A model generated the notes under the pieces. That model was given only the letters and a program-made list of their open reading frames with translations. It had not been told where the DNA came from and ran no database searches. A program made the position numbers and the translations under genes. From JBLNBU01 sp050260215 (GTDB lineage Bacteria; Pseudomonadota; Alphaproteobacteria; Rhodospirillales; Magnetospirillaceae), in the NCBI GenBank assembly GCA_050260215.1, contig JBLNBU010000281.1, positions 1 through 12,742 of the forward strand: a DNA stretch of 12,742 bases. Reading direction: 5' to 3'. This document shows, piece after piece, positions 6,014-12,627 of this stretch; within the stretch, counting starts at the first letter, position 1, and every line of letters starts with the position of its first letter.

Positions 6014-6271
6014 TCACCGCAGCGGGTGGGCCCGCTCGAATTCCTTCCAGGCTTTCATGCATGACGGTGCGCAGGACAGGTGGTGGTCCAGCGCGATTTC
6101 GGCTTCCTCGGCCAGGATGGCGGTGACCAGGGCGCAGCCGTCGAGGGTCTGCAGGGCACCTTCGGCCCATTCGGCGATGATGATGGGCGGCAGGTGCTCG
6201 TGCCGCGAGATCGAATCGATCTGCTCGGCGGTCAGCCCGCTGAAGGCGATACAGTCATCCAGGGTCAACAT
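6014..6271 (-). CDS. Small uncharacterised protein (85 residues)
   Basis: An 85-residue acidic protein I do not recognise functionally. It begins MLTLDDCIAFSGLTAEQIDSISRHEHLPPIIIAEWAEG, which reads as two amphipathic helices, followed by a second helical region (about 41-63), a CAPSC (C-x3-C) pair at 67-71 and a basic tail. There is no signal peptide or membrane segment. The reading frame is supported by GGGAGGG placed 7-13 bases before the ATG at 6271 and by codon use like its neighbours. Short proteins beginning LTLDDC...LT..EI..I..HEHLP are, to my recollection, common and unannotated in Rhodospirillales, but I could not check this. It lies 132 bp downstream of the protease operon on the same strand; a TAGTAT at 6347-6352 could be its own -10. 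It converges with lepA. Confidence 0.75.
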   Translation of the reverse strand: MLTLDDCIAFSGLTAEQIDSISRHEHLPPIIIAEWAEGALQTLDGCALVTAILAEEAEIALDHHLSCAPSCMKAWKEFERAHPLR

Positions 6272-6304
6272 GGCGCACCCTCCCTGTTTGTCTTGGGATG
6301 GGCG

Positions 6305-6326
6305 CGGGGACCTGGGCGCGTCCCCG
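6305..6326. other. Stem-loop CGGGGAC-N8-GTCCCCG in 5' region of the 85-residue gene
   Basis: CGGGGAC (6305-6311) and GTCCCCG (6320-6326) form a perfect 7 bp stem with an 8-base loop, 34-55 bases upstream of the ATG at 6271. It would lie in the 5' UTR if transcription starts near the TAGTAT at 6347-6352. The surrounding 6272-6403 gap otherwise holds a weak hairpin (ACGGCT/AGCCGT, 6384-6399) just after the protease stop codon and no gene. Confidence 0.3.
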
Positions 6327-6403
6327 TGTCCGAAAGCCAGGATGCGATACTACCATGAAACCCAGGGTTTTTGACCTGCGCGAACGGCTGGGCAGCCGTC
6401 CGC

Positions 6404-7498
6404 TCACTGCGGCTGAGGCTGCCGTGGCCGTTTGGGCGCGGCCTCGACCTTGACGTCGAAATCCTTGGTTTCGCCGCCGCGCTCCACGTTCAGGCGCACC
6501 TGGCCGCCCACCGGGGTCAGGCCGATGCGGTTGCGCATCTCGGCCGAGCTGCGCACCGGCTGGCCGTCGACGGCGGTCACCACGTCGCCGCGCTTCAACC
6601 CGGCGCGGGCGGCGGGCGAGCCCGGTTCCACCTCGACCACCACGGCGCCGTCGTTGCGCTTGATCGACATGGCCTCGGCCAGGTCGGGGGTCAGGTCCTG
6701 GATGGCGACGCCGACGCGGCCGCGGCGGATTTCGCCGTGGGCGATCAACTGCTCGGTGACCGCCTTGACCATGTTGATGGGCACGGCGAAGCCGATGCCG
6801 ATGTTGCCGCCGCCGGGTGCCAGGATGGCGGTGTTGATGCCGATCAGCTCGCCCTTGAAATTGACCAGGGCGCCGCCCGAATTGCCGGGGTTGATGGATG
6901 CGTCGGTCTGGATGAAGTCCTCGTAGCCCTCGATGCCCAGGCCCGACCGCCCGATGGCCGAGACGATGCCCGAGGTCACCGTCTGTCCCAGCCCGAACGG
7001 ATTGCCGATGGCCAGCACGAAGTCGCCCACCTGGACGGCCCCGCTGTCGCCCAGCGGCAGCGACTGCAGGTTGCCGCCCTCGATCTTCAGCACCGCCACG
7101 TCGGTGTCGGGGTCGCGGCCGACCAGGCGGGCGCGGAAGGTGCGGTTGTCCTTGGTGGTGACGTCGATGCGGTCGGCGTTCTCGACCACATGGTTGTTGG
7201 TCACCACATAGCCCCGCCCCCCGTCGATGATCACCCCCGACCCGGCGGCGCGGGTCTCGCGCTGGGGCATCATCTGGCGGGGGATGTTGAAGAAGCGGCG
7301 GAAGAACGGGTCGTTGAGCAGCGGGTTGTCGGCGTCGTTGGCCTGCACCGAGCGGGTCGAGATGTTGACCACCGCCGGGGTCACCTTCTTGACCAGGGGG
7401 GCGACGGTGTCGCCGGGCGGCAGGTCGGCCGCTGCGGGAAAGGCGATCAGCAGGGCGGCGGCCACGAGGGACGCCGCCCGGGACGCGATGACGGTCAT
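6404..7498 (-). CDS. HtrA/Deg-family periplasmic serine protease, single PDZ domain
   Basis: A 364-residue trypsin-like protease of the HtrA/Deg family that degrades or guards misfolded envelope proteins. An N-terminal signal peptide (MTVIASRAASLVAAALLIAFPAAA, cleavage likely near 24) sends it to the periplasm. The catalytic triad is complete: His103 in TNNHVVENA, Asp133 in DTDVAVLKI and Ser207 in GNSGGALV. The DPFFRRFF segment (63-70) is typical of this family. One PDZ domain (about 255-350) follows, with AARAGLKRGDVVTAVDG, so the architecture is DegS-like rather than the two-PDZ DegP/DegQ form, although its N-terminus looks cleavable rather than an anchor. A strong GGAGGAG lies before the ATG at 7498. 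Last gene of the operon, 13 bp after the M48 protease gene. Confidence 0.93.
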   Translation of the reverse strand: MTVIASRAASLVAAALLIAFPAAADLPPGDTVAPLVKKVTPAVVNISTRSVQANDADNPLLNDPFFRRFFNIPRQMMPQRETRAAGSGVIIDGGRGYVVTNNHVVENADRIDVTTKDNRTFRARLVGRDPDTDVAVLKIEGGNLQSLPLGDSGAVQVGDFVLAIGNPFGLGQTVTSGIVSAIGRSGLGIEGYEDFIQTDASINPGNSGGALVNFKGELIGINTAILAPGGGNIGIGFAVPINMVKAVTEQLIAHGEIRRGRVGVAIQDLTPDLAEAMSIKRNDGAVVVEVEPGSPAARAGLKRGDVVTAVDGQPVRSSAEMRNRIGLTPVGGQVRLNVERGGETKDFDVKVEAAPKRPRQPQPQ

Positions 7499-7511
7499 GG
7501 GGTCTCCTCCA

Positions 7512-8414
7512 TCAGCGGATCGGCAACAGCAGGTCGGGAAAGGCGATCCAGGCCGGGCGCGGCGCCGGGGCCAGCTCCGCCAGGCGGGCCAGGCGCTCGT
7601 CGGTTCCCGGATGGGTGCGCACCAGGGTCAGCCAGCGGAACCGTCCGGCCAGCACCCGCTCCCAGTCGCCGCCCTGCAGGCGGTCCAGGCGCTCGAGCGC
7701 CAGCATCAGCCCGACCGGATCGCCGGTCAGCTGGGCGGCGCCGGCATCGGCGGCGAATTCGCGGGTGCGCGACAGCTTCAGCAGCATCAGATCGGAAAGC
7801 GGCGGCGCCGCCACCAGCAGCAGCACCGGCAGCACCGGGACGCCGGCGCCCATGGCCAGCGCCGCCGGCAGGTAAAGCGCCACCATCAGCAGCCCGAACA
7901 GAGCCAGCATGCGGGTCAGCCGCCCGGCCGCCTCGGCTAGGCGCAGCACCTGCAGGTCGCCGTGGCGCAGGTGGCTGACCTCGTGGGCCAGCACGGCGGC
8001 GACCTCGCGCGGGGTCATGGCGTCGAGCAGGCCGCGCGACACCGCCAGGGTGGCGGTCCGGCCCCAGCCGGTGGACAGGGCGATGATCTCGCCGCGGGGG
8101 ATGTAATGAAGCTGGGGCGGCCGTTCCAGGTCGGCACGGCGGGACAGCTCGGCCACCAGGCCGGAGAGCCCGGGTGCGGCGGCGGGCGACAGCGGCACCG
8201 CCCCCCACAGGGCGCGCAGCATCACCGGCGAGCTGGCCGGCTGCAGCAGCAGGATCAGGCCGACGCCGAAGACCGCCCAGGCGATGCCGTCGGTATCGGC
8301 CACCAGCCAGCCGGCCAGCGCGGTCAGGCCGGCGATGCCGGCCAGGACCAGCGCCGACTGCACGAAGTTGCGGCGGCGGTGGCGGGCAAGGGCGGTGGCG
8401 TCCAGGCGGGTCAT
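7512..8414 (-). CDS. M48-family (HtpX-like) membrane zinc metalloprotease
   Basis: A 300-residue M48 peptidase of the HtpX type, which degrades misfolded inner-membrane proteins with its active site in the cytoplasm. The zinc motif HEVSH (144-148) sits in VLAHEVSHLRHGD; the third ligand is Glu219 in TREFAADAGAAQLTG. Hydrophobic segments lie at about 18-38, 43-60, 168-186 and 190-207, matching the usual pairs before and after the HExxH helix. The ATG at 8414 (MTRLDATALARHRRR) is preferred to an in-frame ATG 45 bases upstream because a GAGG lies at the right spacing and the longer start would overlap the preceding gene. It begins 7 bp after the DnaJ-like stop codon, so translational coupling is likely. 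Somewhat diverged from classical HtpX, hence no symbol. Confidence 0.9.
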   Translation of the reverse strand: MTRLDATALARHRRRNFVQSALVLAGIAGLTALAGWLVADTDGIAWAVFGVGLILLLQPASSPVMLRALWGAVPLSPAAAPGLSGLVAELSRRADLERPPQLHYIPRGEIIALSTGWGRTATLAVSRGLLDAMTPREVAAVLAHEVSHLRHGDLQVLRLAEAAGRLTRMLALFGLLMVALYLPAALAMGAGVPVLPVLLLVAAPPLSDLMLLKLSRTREFAADAGAAQLTGDPVGLMLALERLDRLQGGDWERVLAGRFRWLTLVRTHPGTDERLARLAELAPAPRPAWIAFPDLLLPIR

Positions 8415-8421
8415 GGGGGCC

Positions 8422-9351
8422 TCACAGTCCGGCGCGCGGATCGAAGGGGTGGCGGGCACTCCAGGCGCGCAAGGTGGCGGCCAGCTCGTCGTCGACGCCG
8501 GGCGGCAGCACCACCTTCAGTGTCACGTACTGGTCGCCGCCCTTGACCCCCTTGCCCTTCAGGCGCAGCACCGTGCCGGTGTTGGCGCCCCTGGGCACCG
8601 TTACCGCCACCGGGCCGGACACCGTGGGCACGGTGATGCGCCCCCCGTCGACGGCCTCGACGGGCGAGACGGGCACCTCGATGCGGATGTCGTTGCCGGT
8701 CCGGGTGAACAGGCGGTGCGGGGCGACGCGGACTTCCAGCAGCAGGTCGCCGGCGGCGTCGCCGCCCAGGCCCGGTGCCCCCTGGCCCTTCAGCCGCAGG
8801 GTCTGGCCGTCGTTGATCCCCGCCGGAATGGACACGTCCAACGCCCGGCCGTCGGGCAGGGTGATGCGCCGCGTGGCGCCGTTGGCGGCATCGAGGAAGT
8901 CGACGGTCAGCGCGTGGCGAAGGTCTTCGCCGCGCATGCGGAAGCCGGCGCCCGGCCCGGTCTGGCCGCGTGCGCGCCCGGCGCCTTGGCCGAACAGGTG
9001 GGAGAACAGGTCCTCCATGTCGGCGGCCTCGGGCCCGCCGCCGCCGAAGTGGAAGTTGAACCCGCCCGGCCCCGCCGCGCCGCCGAACCCGGCGCCGCCA
9101 GCGCCGGCATGGGCGTGGGCATAACGCTCGCGGCCCTCGGCGTCGATCTCGCCGCGGTCGAAGCGGGCGCGCTTGTCCTTGTCCGACAGCAGGTCGTAGG
9201 CGGCGTTGATCTCGCGGAAGCGGGCCTCGGCGGTCTTGTCGCCGGGCTTCATGTCGGGGTGCCACTCTTTGGCAAGCTTGCGGAAGGCCTTGCGGATCTC
9301 GGCCTCGCCGGCGGTCTTGGGCACGCCCAGGATGTCGTATGGATCGCGCAT
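8422..9351 (-). CDS. DnaJ/CbpA-like co-chaperone (J domain, G/F region, C-terminal domains, no zinc finger)
   Basis: A 309-residue type II J-protein that would deliver substrates to DnaK and stimulate its ATPase. The J domain (about 3-66) contains DPYDILGV and the essential HPD at 31-33. A Gly/Phe-rich stretch (about 82-138) follows, then two beta-barrel C-terminal domains (about 143-285) with the repeated LRLKGQG (185-191) and LRLKGKG (262-268). The CxxCxGxG zinc-finger repeats of DnaJ are absent, as in CbpA. The ATG at 9351 starts the conserved MRDPYDILGV, but only weak complementarity to 16S rRNA lies immediately upstream; a strong AAGGAGG is 42 bases away across a hairpin. First gene of a three-gene operon with the M48 and HtrA/Deg proteases. 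Confidence 0.93.
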   Translation of the reverse strand: MRDPYDILGVPKTAGEAEIRKAFRKLAKEWHPDMKPGDKTAEARFREINAAYDLLSDKDKRARFDRGEIDAEGRERYAHAHAGAGGAGFGGAAGPGGFNFHFGGGGPEAADMEDLFSHLFGQGAGRARGQTGPGAGFRMRGEDLRHALTVDFLDAANGATRRITLPDGRALDVSIPAGINDGQTLRLKGQGAPGLGGDAAGDLLLEVRVAPHRLFTRTGNDIRIEVPVSPVEAVDGGRITVPTVSGPVAVTVPRGANTGTVLRLKGKGVKGGDQYVTLKVVLPPGVDDELAATLRAWSARHPFDPRAGL

Positions 9352-9660
9352 GGTCGCTGCTACGGGGCGCCGCCGATGCGGTGGCGCCGTCGTCCTCCTT
9401 GTTGCCGATCGGCATCCGGCGCGGCCCGGCGGCGGACGGGTGGAGGACCCCCGGCTAAAACGGTTCTCTTGGCCATATCCCCGTTCCGAGCAACATGGGT
9501 CCGAGAAACACCGCGCCCGCCACCGGCAAGCACGCGCGCCGGGACCCTTGGGCGGCATCCCGGCATCAATGGATTTAGTGTGCCCGCCCGCGCCGTCAAG
9601 GCCGGCCGTTTCAACCACTTGGATAGGGGAACGGGGCGGGCCGCCGGGTGTTGTCGACGC
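9352..9660. other. 309 bp divergent intergenic region between co-chaperone and PRC-barrel genes
   Basis: No credible gene. It contains a hairpin GGCGCCGCC/GGTGGCGCC (9366-9388, loop GATGC, one G-T pair), an AAGGAGG on the minus strand (9394-9400), and a minus-strand promoter candidate TTGACG-N16-TAAATC (9572-9599). The promoter would give the protease operon a leader of about 210 bases. No persuasive plus-strand promoter for the PRC-barrel gene was found. Confidence 0.5.
9572..9599 (-). promoter_or_regulatory. Candidate promoter of the chaperone-protease operon
   Basis: On the minus strand CTTGACG (TTGACG at 9594-9599) is followed after 16 bases by TAAATC (9572-9577). The -35 is near-perfect, the -10 is mediocre. 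A heat-shock sigma factor promoter was considered, but the CCCAT-type -10 is missing. The leader would include the AAGGAGG and hairpin described for the intergenic region. Confidence 0.35.
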
Positions 9661-10260
9661 ATGCCGCGATGCCCGCTTGCCGTCCTGTCCGCCCTGGTCG
9701 TGCTGCTGTCGGCCGGGCCTGCGCCGGCCCAGACCTGCCTGGACGAGCTGCAGTCCGCCCTGGGCGACAACAGCGCCACCGCCCGGCAGGACCGCCGCGC
9801 CCTGGCCGCGGCCGCCCGCGTGCTGGGCTTGCGCGGCGACGAGGACGGCTGCCGGCTGCTGGTCGGCCGCATCCGTGCGCTGGGCGGGCCGCCGCGCGCG
9901 CCTGCCGCCGCGGCGCTCCGCCCCGAGGTCGAAACCGCCCGCCCGGTGCAGCGGCTGGAAGGGCTGCTGCGCGCCGACGCGCTGATCGGTGCCGAGGTGC
10001 GCAACCGCGACGATCGCCGCCTGGGCGACATCGCCGACGTGGTCATCGACCCGCGCGGGGGCACGGTGGCCTACGTTCTGCTGGGCCGCGGCGACAGGCT
10101 GGTGGCGGTGCCGTTCAACCGCCTGGAGGCCACCGCCGACCGTGGGCTCTACGTCCTCGACATCGACCCGGCCCGCCTGGCCGAGGCCCCCGCGCTCGAT
10201 CCCGGCAACCTCGACGAGCTGGCCGGGCACCAGCAGCAGATCGATGCCTTCTGGGACTGA
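9661..10260 (+). CDS. Exported PRC-barrel domain protein
   Basis: A 199-residue protein with a signal peptide (MPRCPLAVLSALVVLLSAGPAPA, cleavage about residue 23/24) and a PRC-barrel domain at about 104-175: LLRADALIGAEVRNRDDRRLGDIADVVIDPRGGTVAYVLLG, then DRLVAVPFNRLEA. Between them is a helical region with two Cys (26 and 64) that could pair in the periplasm. PRC barrels are small beta-barrels used as protein- or surface-association modules; periplasmic members in alphaproteobacteria are mostly uncharacterised, so no specific role is claimed. Reading upstream from 9661 in frame shows no better ATG; there is no obvious ribosome binding site, and an AGGGGA lies 28 bases upstream, so an upstream TTG start is possible though it would spoil the signal peptide. 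It precedes the structured region and the two-component genes on the same strand. Confidence 0.8.
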   Translation: MPRCPLAVLSALVVLLSAGPAPAQTCLDELQSALGDNSATARQDRRALAAAARVLGLRGDEDGCRLLVGRIRALGGPPRAPAAAALRPEVETARPVQRLEGLLRADALIGAEVRNRDDRRLGDIADVVIDPRGGTVAYVLLGRGDRLVAVPFNRLEATADRGLYVLDIDPARLAEAPALDPGNLDELAGHQQQIDAFWD

Positions 10261-10262
10261 TC

Positions 10263-10336
10263 CGACCTTACGAAACTTTAATGACGCCGACATGCTGCGG
10301 TAACCCCCCGGCTGGCACATTCGGCTCGTAAGGTCG
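10263..10336. repeat. 11 bp perfect inverted repeat with 52 bp interior
   Basis: CGACCTTACGA (10263-10273) and TCGTAAGGTCG (10326-10336) are exact reverse complements. The first arm starts 3 bases after the PRC-barrel stop codon. It could be the closing stem of an RNA domain or a pair of binding sites. The interior includes CTTACGAAACTTTAA (10267-10281), a loose 10-base-period direct repeat. Confidence 0.7.
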
Positions 10337-10499
10337 AACGAGGCGGTCGGCGGAAATCAAGCGCTCCCCGCCGGACGCCTCGAAAGACCCGGCGGATCCG
10401 AACTCCCCGCCGACCGGCACCCCTCCCCCTTCCCCCCCGGAGAAGGGGTGCGAGACCCAGACCTTCCGGCCGATCCCCCCGGCCGGTGGCGAGAAAAAG

Positions 10500-10535
10500 A
10501 AAGGCCCCCGACGCCCCCCTGGCGCGGGGGCTTTT
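10500..10535 (+). terminator. Intrinsic (rho-independent) terminator, probably bidirectional
   Basis: AAAGGCCCCCG (10500-10510) pairs with CGGGGGCTTTT (10525-10535) with a single G-U. The stem continues past one bulged A as CGCC/GGCG around the loop CCCCT. A T-run (10532-10535) ends the plus-strand stem; on the minus strand the stem is followed by CTTTCTTTTTC, so it could stop transcription both ways. It lies 240 bp after the PRC-barrel stop and 52 bp before the response regulator ATG. Confidence 0.85.
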
Positions 10536-10586
10536 CCGTGACGGGTGAGCGAGTTATGGTCGGCGCCGAGGGAGAACCAACCACCC

Positions 10587-11264
10587 ATGCGCATCCTGGT
10601 GATCGAGGACGATGCCGAGGCCGCTGCCTACATGGCCAAGGGCCTGCGCGAGGCCGGGCACACCGTCGACCATGCCGCCAGCGGCACCGACGGCCTGTTC
10701 CTGGCCACCTCGGAACGCTACGACGTCATGGTGGTCGACCGCATGCTGCCCGGCCTGGACGGGCTGGCCATCATCCAGGCCATCCGCGCCTCGGGGAACG
10801 CCACGCCGGTGCTGATCCTGTCGGCGCTGGGCAAGGTCGACGACCGGGTGCGCGGGTTGAAGGCGGGCGGCGACGACTATCTGGTCAAGCCCTATGCCTT
10901 CGCCGAGCTGATGGCCCGCATCGAGGCGCTGGTGCGCCGCGGCGCCACCGCCCAGCCCGACACCCGCCTCAAGGTCGAGGACCTGGAAATGGACCTGCTG
11001 GCCCGCACGGTCAGCCGCGGCGGCCGCGACATCGACCTGCAGCCCCGCGAATTCCGCCTGCTGGAGTACCTCATGCGCCACGCCGGCCAGGTGGTCACCC
11101 GCACCATGCTGCTGGAAAACGTGTGGGAGTACCACTTCGACCCCCAGACCAACCTGATCGACGTGCACATCTCGCGCCTGCGCCACAAGGTCGACAAGGA
11201 TTTCGACGTTCCGCTGATCCAGACGGTGCGCGGCGCCGGGTACAGTCTCCGTGCTGCCCGGTAG
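10587..11264 (+). CDS. OmpR/PhoB-family response regulator
   Basis: A 225-residue DNA-binding regulator of a two-component system. The receiver domain (1-115) has the acidic pair Asp8/Asp9, phospho-acceptor Asp51 in VVDRMLPGLDG, Ser79 in ILSA and Lys101 in VKPYAF. The winged-helix effector (about 128-223) contains REFRLLEYLM, the recognition region VWEYHFDPQTNLIDVHISRLRHKV and the closing TVRGAGYSL. Phosphorylation by the kinase encoded next door is expected to control promoter binding. GAGGGAGA lies about 10 bases before the ATG at 10587, and the start matches the family (MRILVIEDD). Expression may depend on read-through of the terminator at 10500-10535 or on a promoter in the 52 bp after it, where I see only weak hexamers. 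It overlaps the kinase gene by 14 bases. Confidence 0.95.
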   Translation: MRILVIEDDAEAAAYMAKGLREAGHTVDHAASGTDGLFLATSERYDVMVVDRMLPGLDGLAIIQAIRASGNATPVLILSALGKVDDRVRGLKAGGDDYLVKPYAFAELMARIEALVRRGATAQPDTRLKVEDLEMDLLARTVSRGGRDIDLQPREFRLLEYLMRHAGQVVTRTMLLENVWEYHFDPQTNLIDVHISRLRHKVDKDFDVPLIQTVRGAGYSLRAAR

Positions 11265-12627
11265 CCTTCTTTCCACTACCACCTTCCGGCTGGCGCTGAG
11301 CTATCTCGGCATCTTCACCGTCTCGGCCATGGCGCTGCTGGCGCTGGTGTCGTGGACCACCTCGATGTTCATCGAGTGGCAGGTCCAGGAGACGGTCGAG
11401 GCCGAGGTCACCGGCCTGTCCGAGGTCTACCGCGACCGCGGCATGATCGGCCTGGCCGAGGTGGTGGGCGAGCGCGCCCGCCAGGAGCCCGAGCGGCGCA
11501 CCGTCTACCTGCTGATGGCCTCGGACGGGCGCCGGGTGGCCGGCAACCTGATGAGCTGGCCGGCCGAGGTGGGCGACCTGCTGGGATGGGTGCGCTTTCC
11601 CATCGACCGGGTCGGCACCGGCCCCAAGGGCGCGGAAGTCATGGGCCACGCCTACGACCTGGCCAACGGCTACCGGCTGCTGGTCGGCCGCTCCCTGCAC
11701 GATGCCAAGCGGGTCAAGTCGGCCATCAACCGCGCGCTCGGCTGGGGCCTGGCGCTGACCATCCTGCTGGGCGTCATCGGCGGCTATTTCACCAGCCGCC
11801 ACCTGTTGCAGCGCGTCGATTCCATGAGCCGCACCGCCCGGCGCATCGTCGGCGGCGACATGAGCCAGCGCATGGTGCTTTCGGGCACCGATGACGAGTT
11901 CGACCAGCTGGCCGAAAGCTTCAACGAGATGATGGACGAGATCGAGCGGCTGCTGGAAGGCATCCGCACGGTCACCGACAACATCGCCCACGACCTGCGC
12001 ACGCCCTTGAACCGCCTGCGCTCGCGCATCGACCTGGTGCTGATGGGCGACCACGACGCCGAGACCATGCGCCGCACGCTGGAGGAGACGGTGGCCGAGG
12101 CCGACAACCTGCTGGCCACCTTCAACGCCCTGCTGACCATCTCGCACGCGGAATCGGCGGCGCGGCTGGACCGCTTCGAGCCGGTCGATCCCGCCCGCCT
12201 GGCCGCCGACGTCACCGAGCTCTACGAGCCCTTGGCCGAGGAGAAGTCGGTGCGCCTGGATTGCCACGTCGACGGCGGCCACGCCATCACCGGCGACCGC
12301 CACCTGCTGTTCCAGGCCTTCGCCAACATGGTCGACAATGCGGTCAAGTACACGCCCGAGGGCGGTGCCGTGTCGGTCACCGTGGCCGGCACCGCCGAGG
12401 GCATCGAGGTGGTGGTCGCCGATTCGGGGCCCGGCGTGCCGGCCGAGGCGCGCGAGCGGGTGCTGCACCGCTTCGTCCGCCTGGACGCCACCCGCACGAC
12501 CCCCGGCAACGGCCTGGGCCTGGCGCTGGTGAGCGCGGTGGCCCGGCTGCACGGGGCGCGGCTGGCGCTGGAAGACAACCGGCCGGGCCTCAAGGTGCGA
12601 CTGGTGTTTCCGGCAGCTTCCCCCTAG
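11251..12627 (+). CDS. HAMP-domain sensor histidine kinase
   Basis: A 458-residue membrane kinase, cognate to the preceding regulator. It has TM1 (about 13-38), a sensor region of about 125 residues facing the periplasm with no recognisable domain, TM2 (about 163-180), HAMP (about 181-235), a dimerisation helix with phospho-acceptor His247 in NIAHDLRTPLNRLRSR, and an ATPase domain with the N box NMVDNAVKY (Asn363), G1 DSGPGVP (391-397) and G2 NGLGLAL (420-426). The GTG at 11251 is chosen: it places a complete TM1 in frame and overlaps the regulator stop by 14 bases, as expected for translational coupling. The stimulus is unknown; similar kinases include QseC- and TctE-type sensors. The TAG stop (12625-12627) touches the end of an insertion sequence, but the C-terminus (LKVRLVFPAASP) looks naturally complete. 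Confidence 0.95.
   Translation: MLPGSLLSTTTFRLALSYLGIFTVSAMALLALVSWTTSMFIEWQVQETVEAEVTGLSEVYRDRGMIGLAEVVGERARQEPERRTVYLLMASDGRRVAGNLMSWPAEVGDLLGWVRFPIDRVGTGPKGAEVMGHAYDLANGYRLLVGRSLHDAKRVKSAINRALGWGLALTILLGVIGGYFTSRHLLQRVDSMSRTARRIVGGDMSQRMVLSGTDDEFDQLAESFNEMMDEIERLLEGIRTVTDNIAHDLRTPLNRLRSRIDLVLMGDHDAETMRRTLEETVAEADNLLATFNALLTISHAESAARLDRFEPVDPARLAADVTELYEPLAEEKSVRLDCHVDGGHAITGDRHLLFQAFANMVDNAVKYTPEGGAVSVTVAGTAEGIEVVVADSGPGVPAEARERVLHRFVRLDATRTTPGNGLGLALVSAVARLHGARLALEDNRPGLKVRLVFPAASP

Larger units (their letters stand above)
10261..10586 (+). other. Structured intergenic region: candidate small RNA or two-component operon leader
   Basis: 326 bp without a credible gene but rich in secondary structure. 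In order: 11 bp inverted repeat (10263-10273/10326-10336); 15 bp stem CGAGGCGGTCGGCGG (10339-10353) with 10368-10382, one mismatch and one G-U; CGGCGG/CCGCCG (10390-10412); GCACCCCT/AGGGGTGC (10417-10451); CCGGCCG/CGGCCGG (10466-10486); and the intrinsic terminator (10500-10535). This arrangement fits a plus-strand noncoding RNA ending at the terminator, or a leader with an attenuator ahead of the response regulator. It does not match tRNA, 5S, SRP RNA or any riboswitch I recognise. Confidence 0.4.

Noticed and set aside
9572..9599. Heat-shock sigma factor (RpoH) promoter for the chaperone operon
   Set aside because: The -35 CTTGAC would suit, but no CCCAT-type -10 is present at the right distance; kept only as a general promoter candidate.
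8284..10260. 658-codon plus-strand frame ending with the PRC-barrel gene
   Set aside because: The part before 9661 is antisense to the M48 and DnaJ-like genes and low in complexity. The signal peptide at 9661 marks the true start.
8422..10320. 632-codon minus-strand frame ending in the DnaJ-like gene
   Set aside because: The first two thirds are antisense to the PRC-barrel gene. The conserved MRDPYDILGV at 9351 is the true start.
10303..10330. Possible sigma-54 promoter (CTGGCACATTCGGC)
   Set aside because: There are only 8 bases between the GG and GC elements instead of 10, so the spacing is wrong.
10385..10415. 5S rRNA-like string GATCCGAACTCC
   Set aside because: Only this short loop-like string matches; the stems and length of a 5S rRNA are absent.
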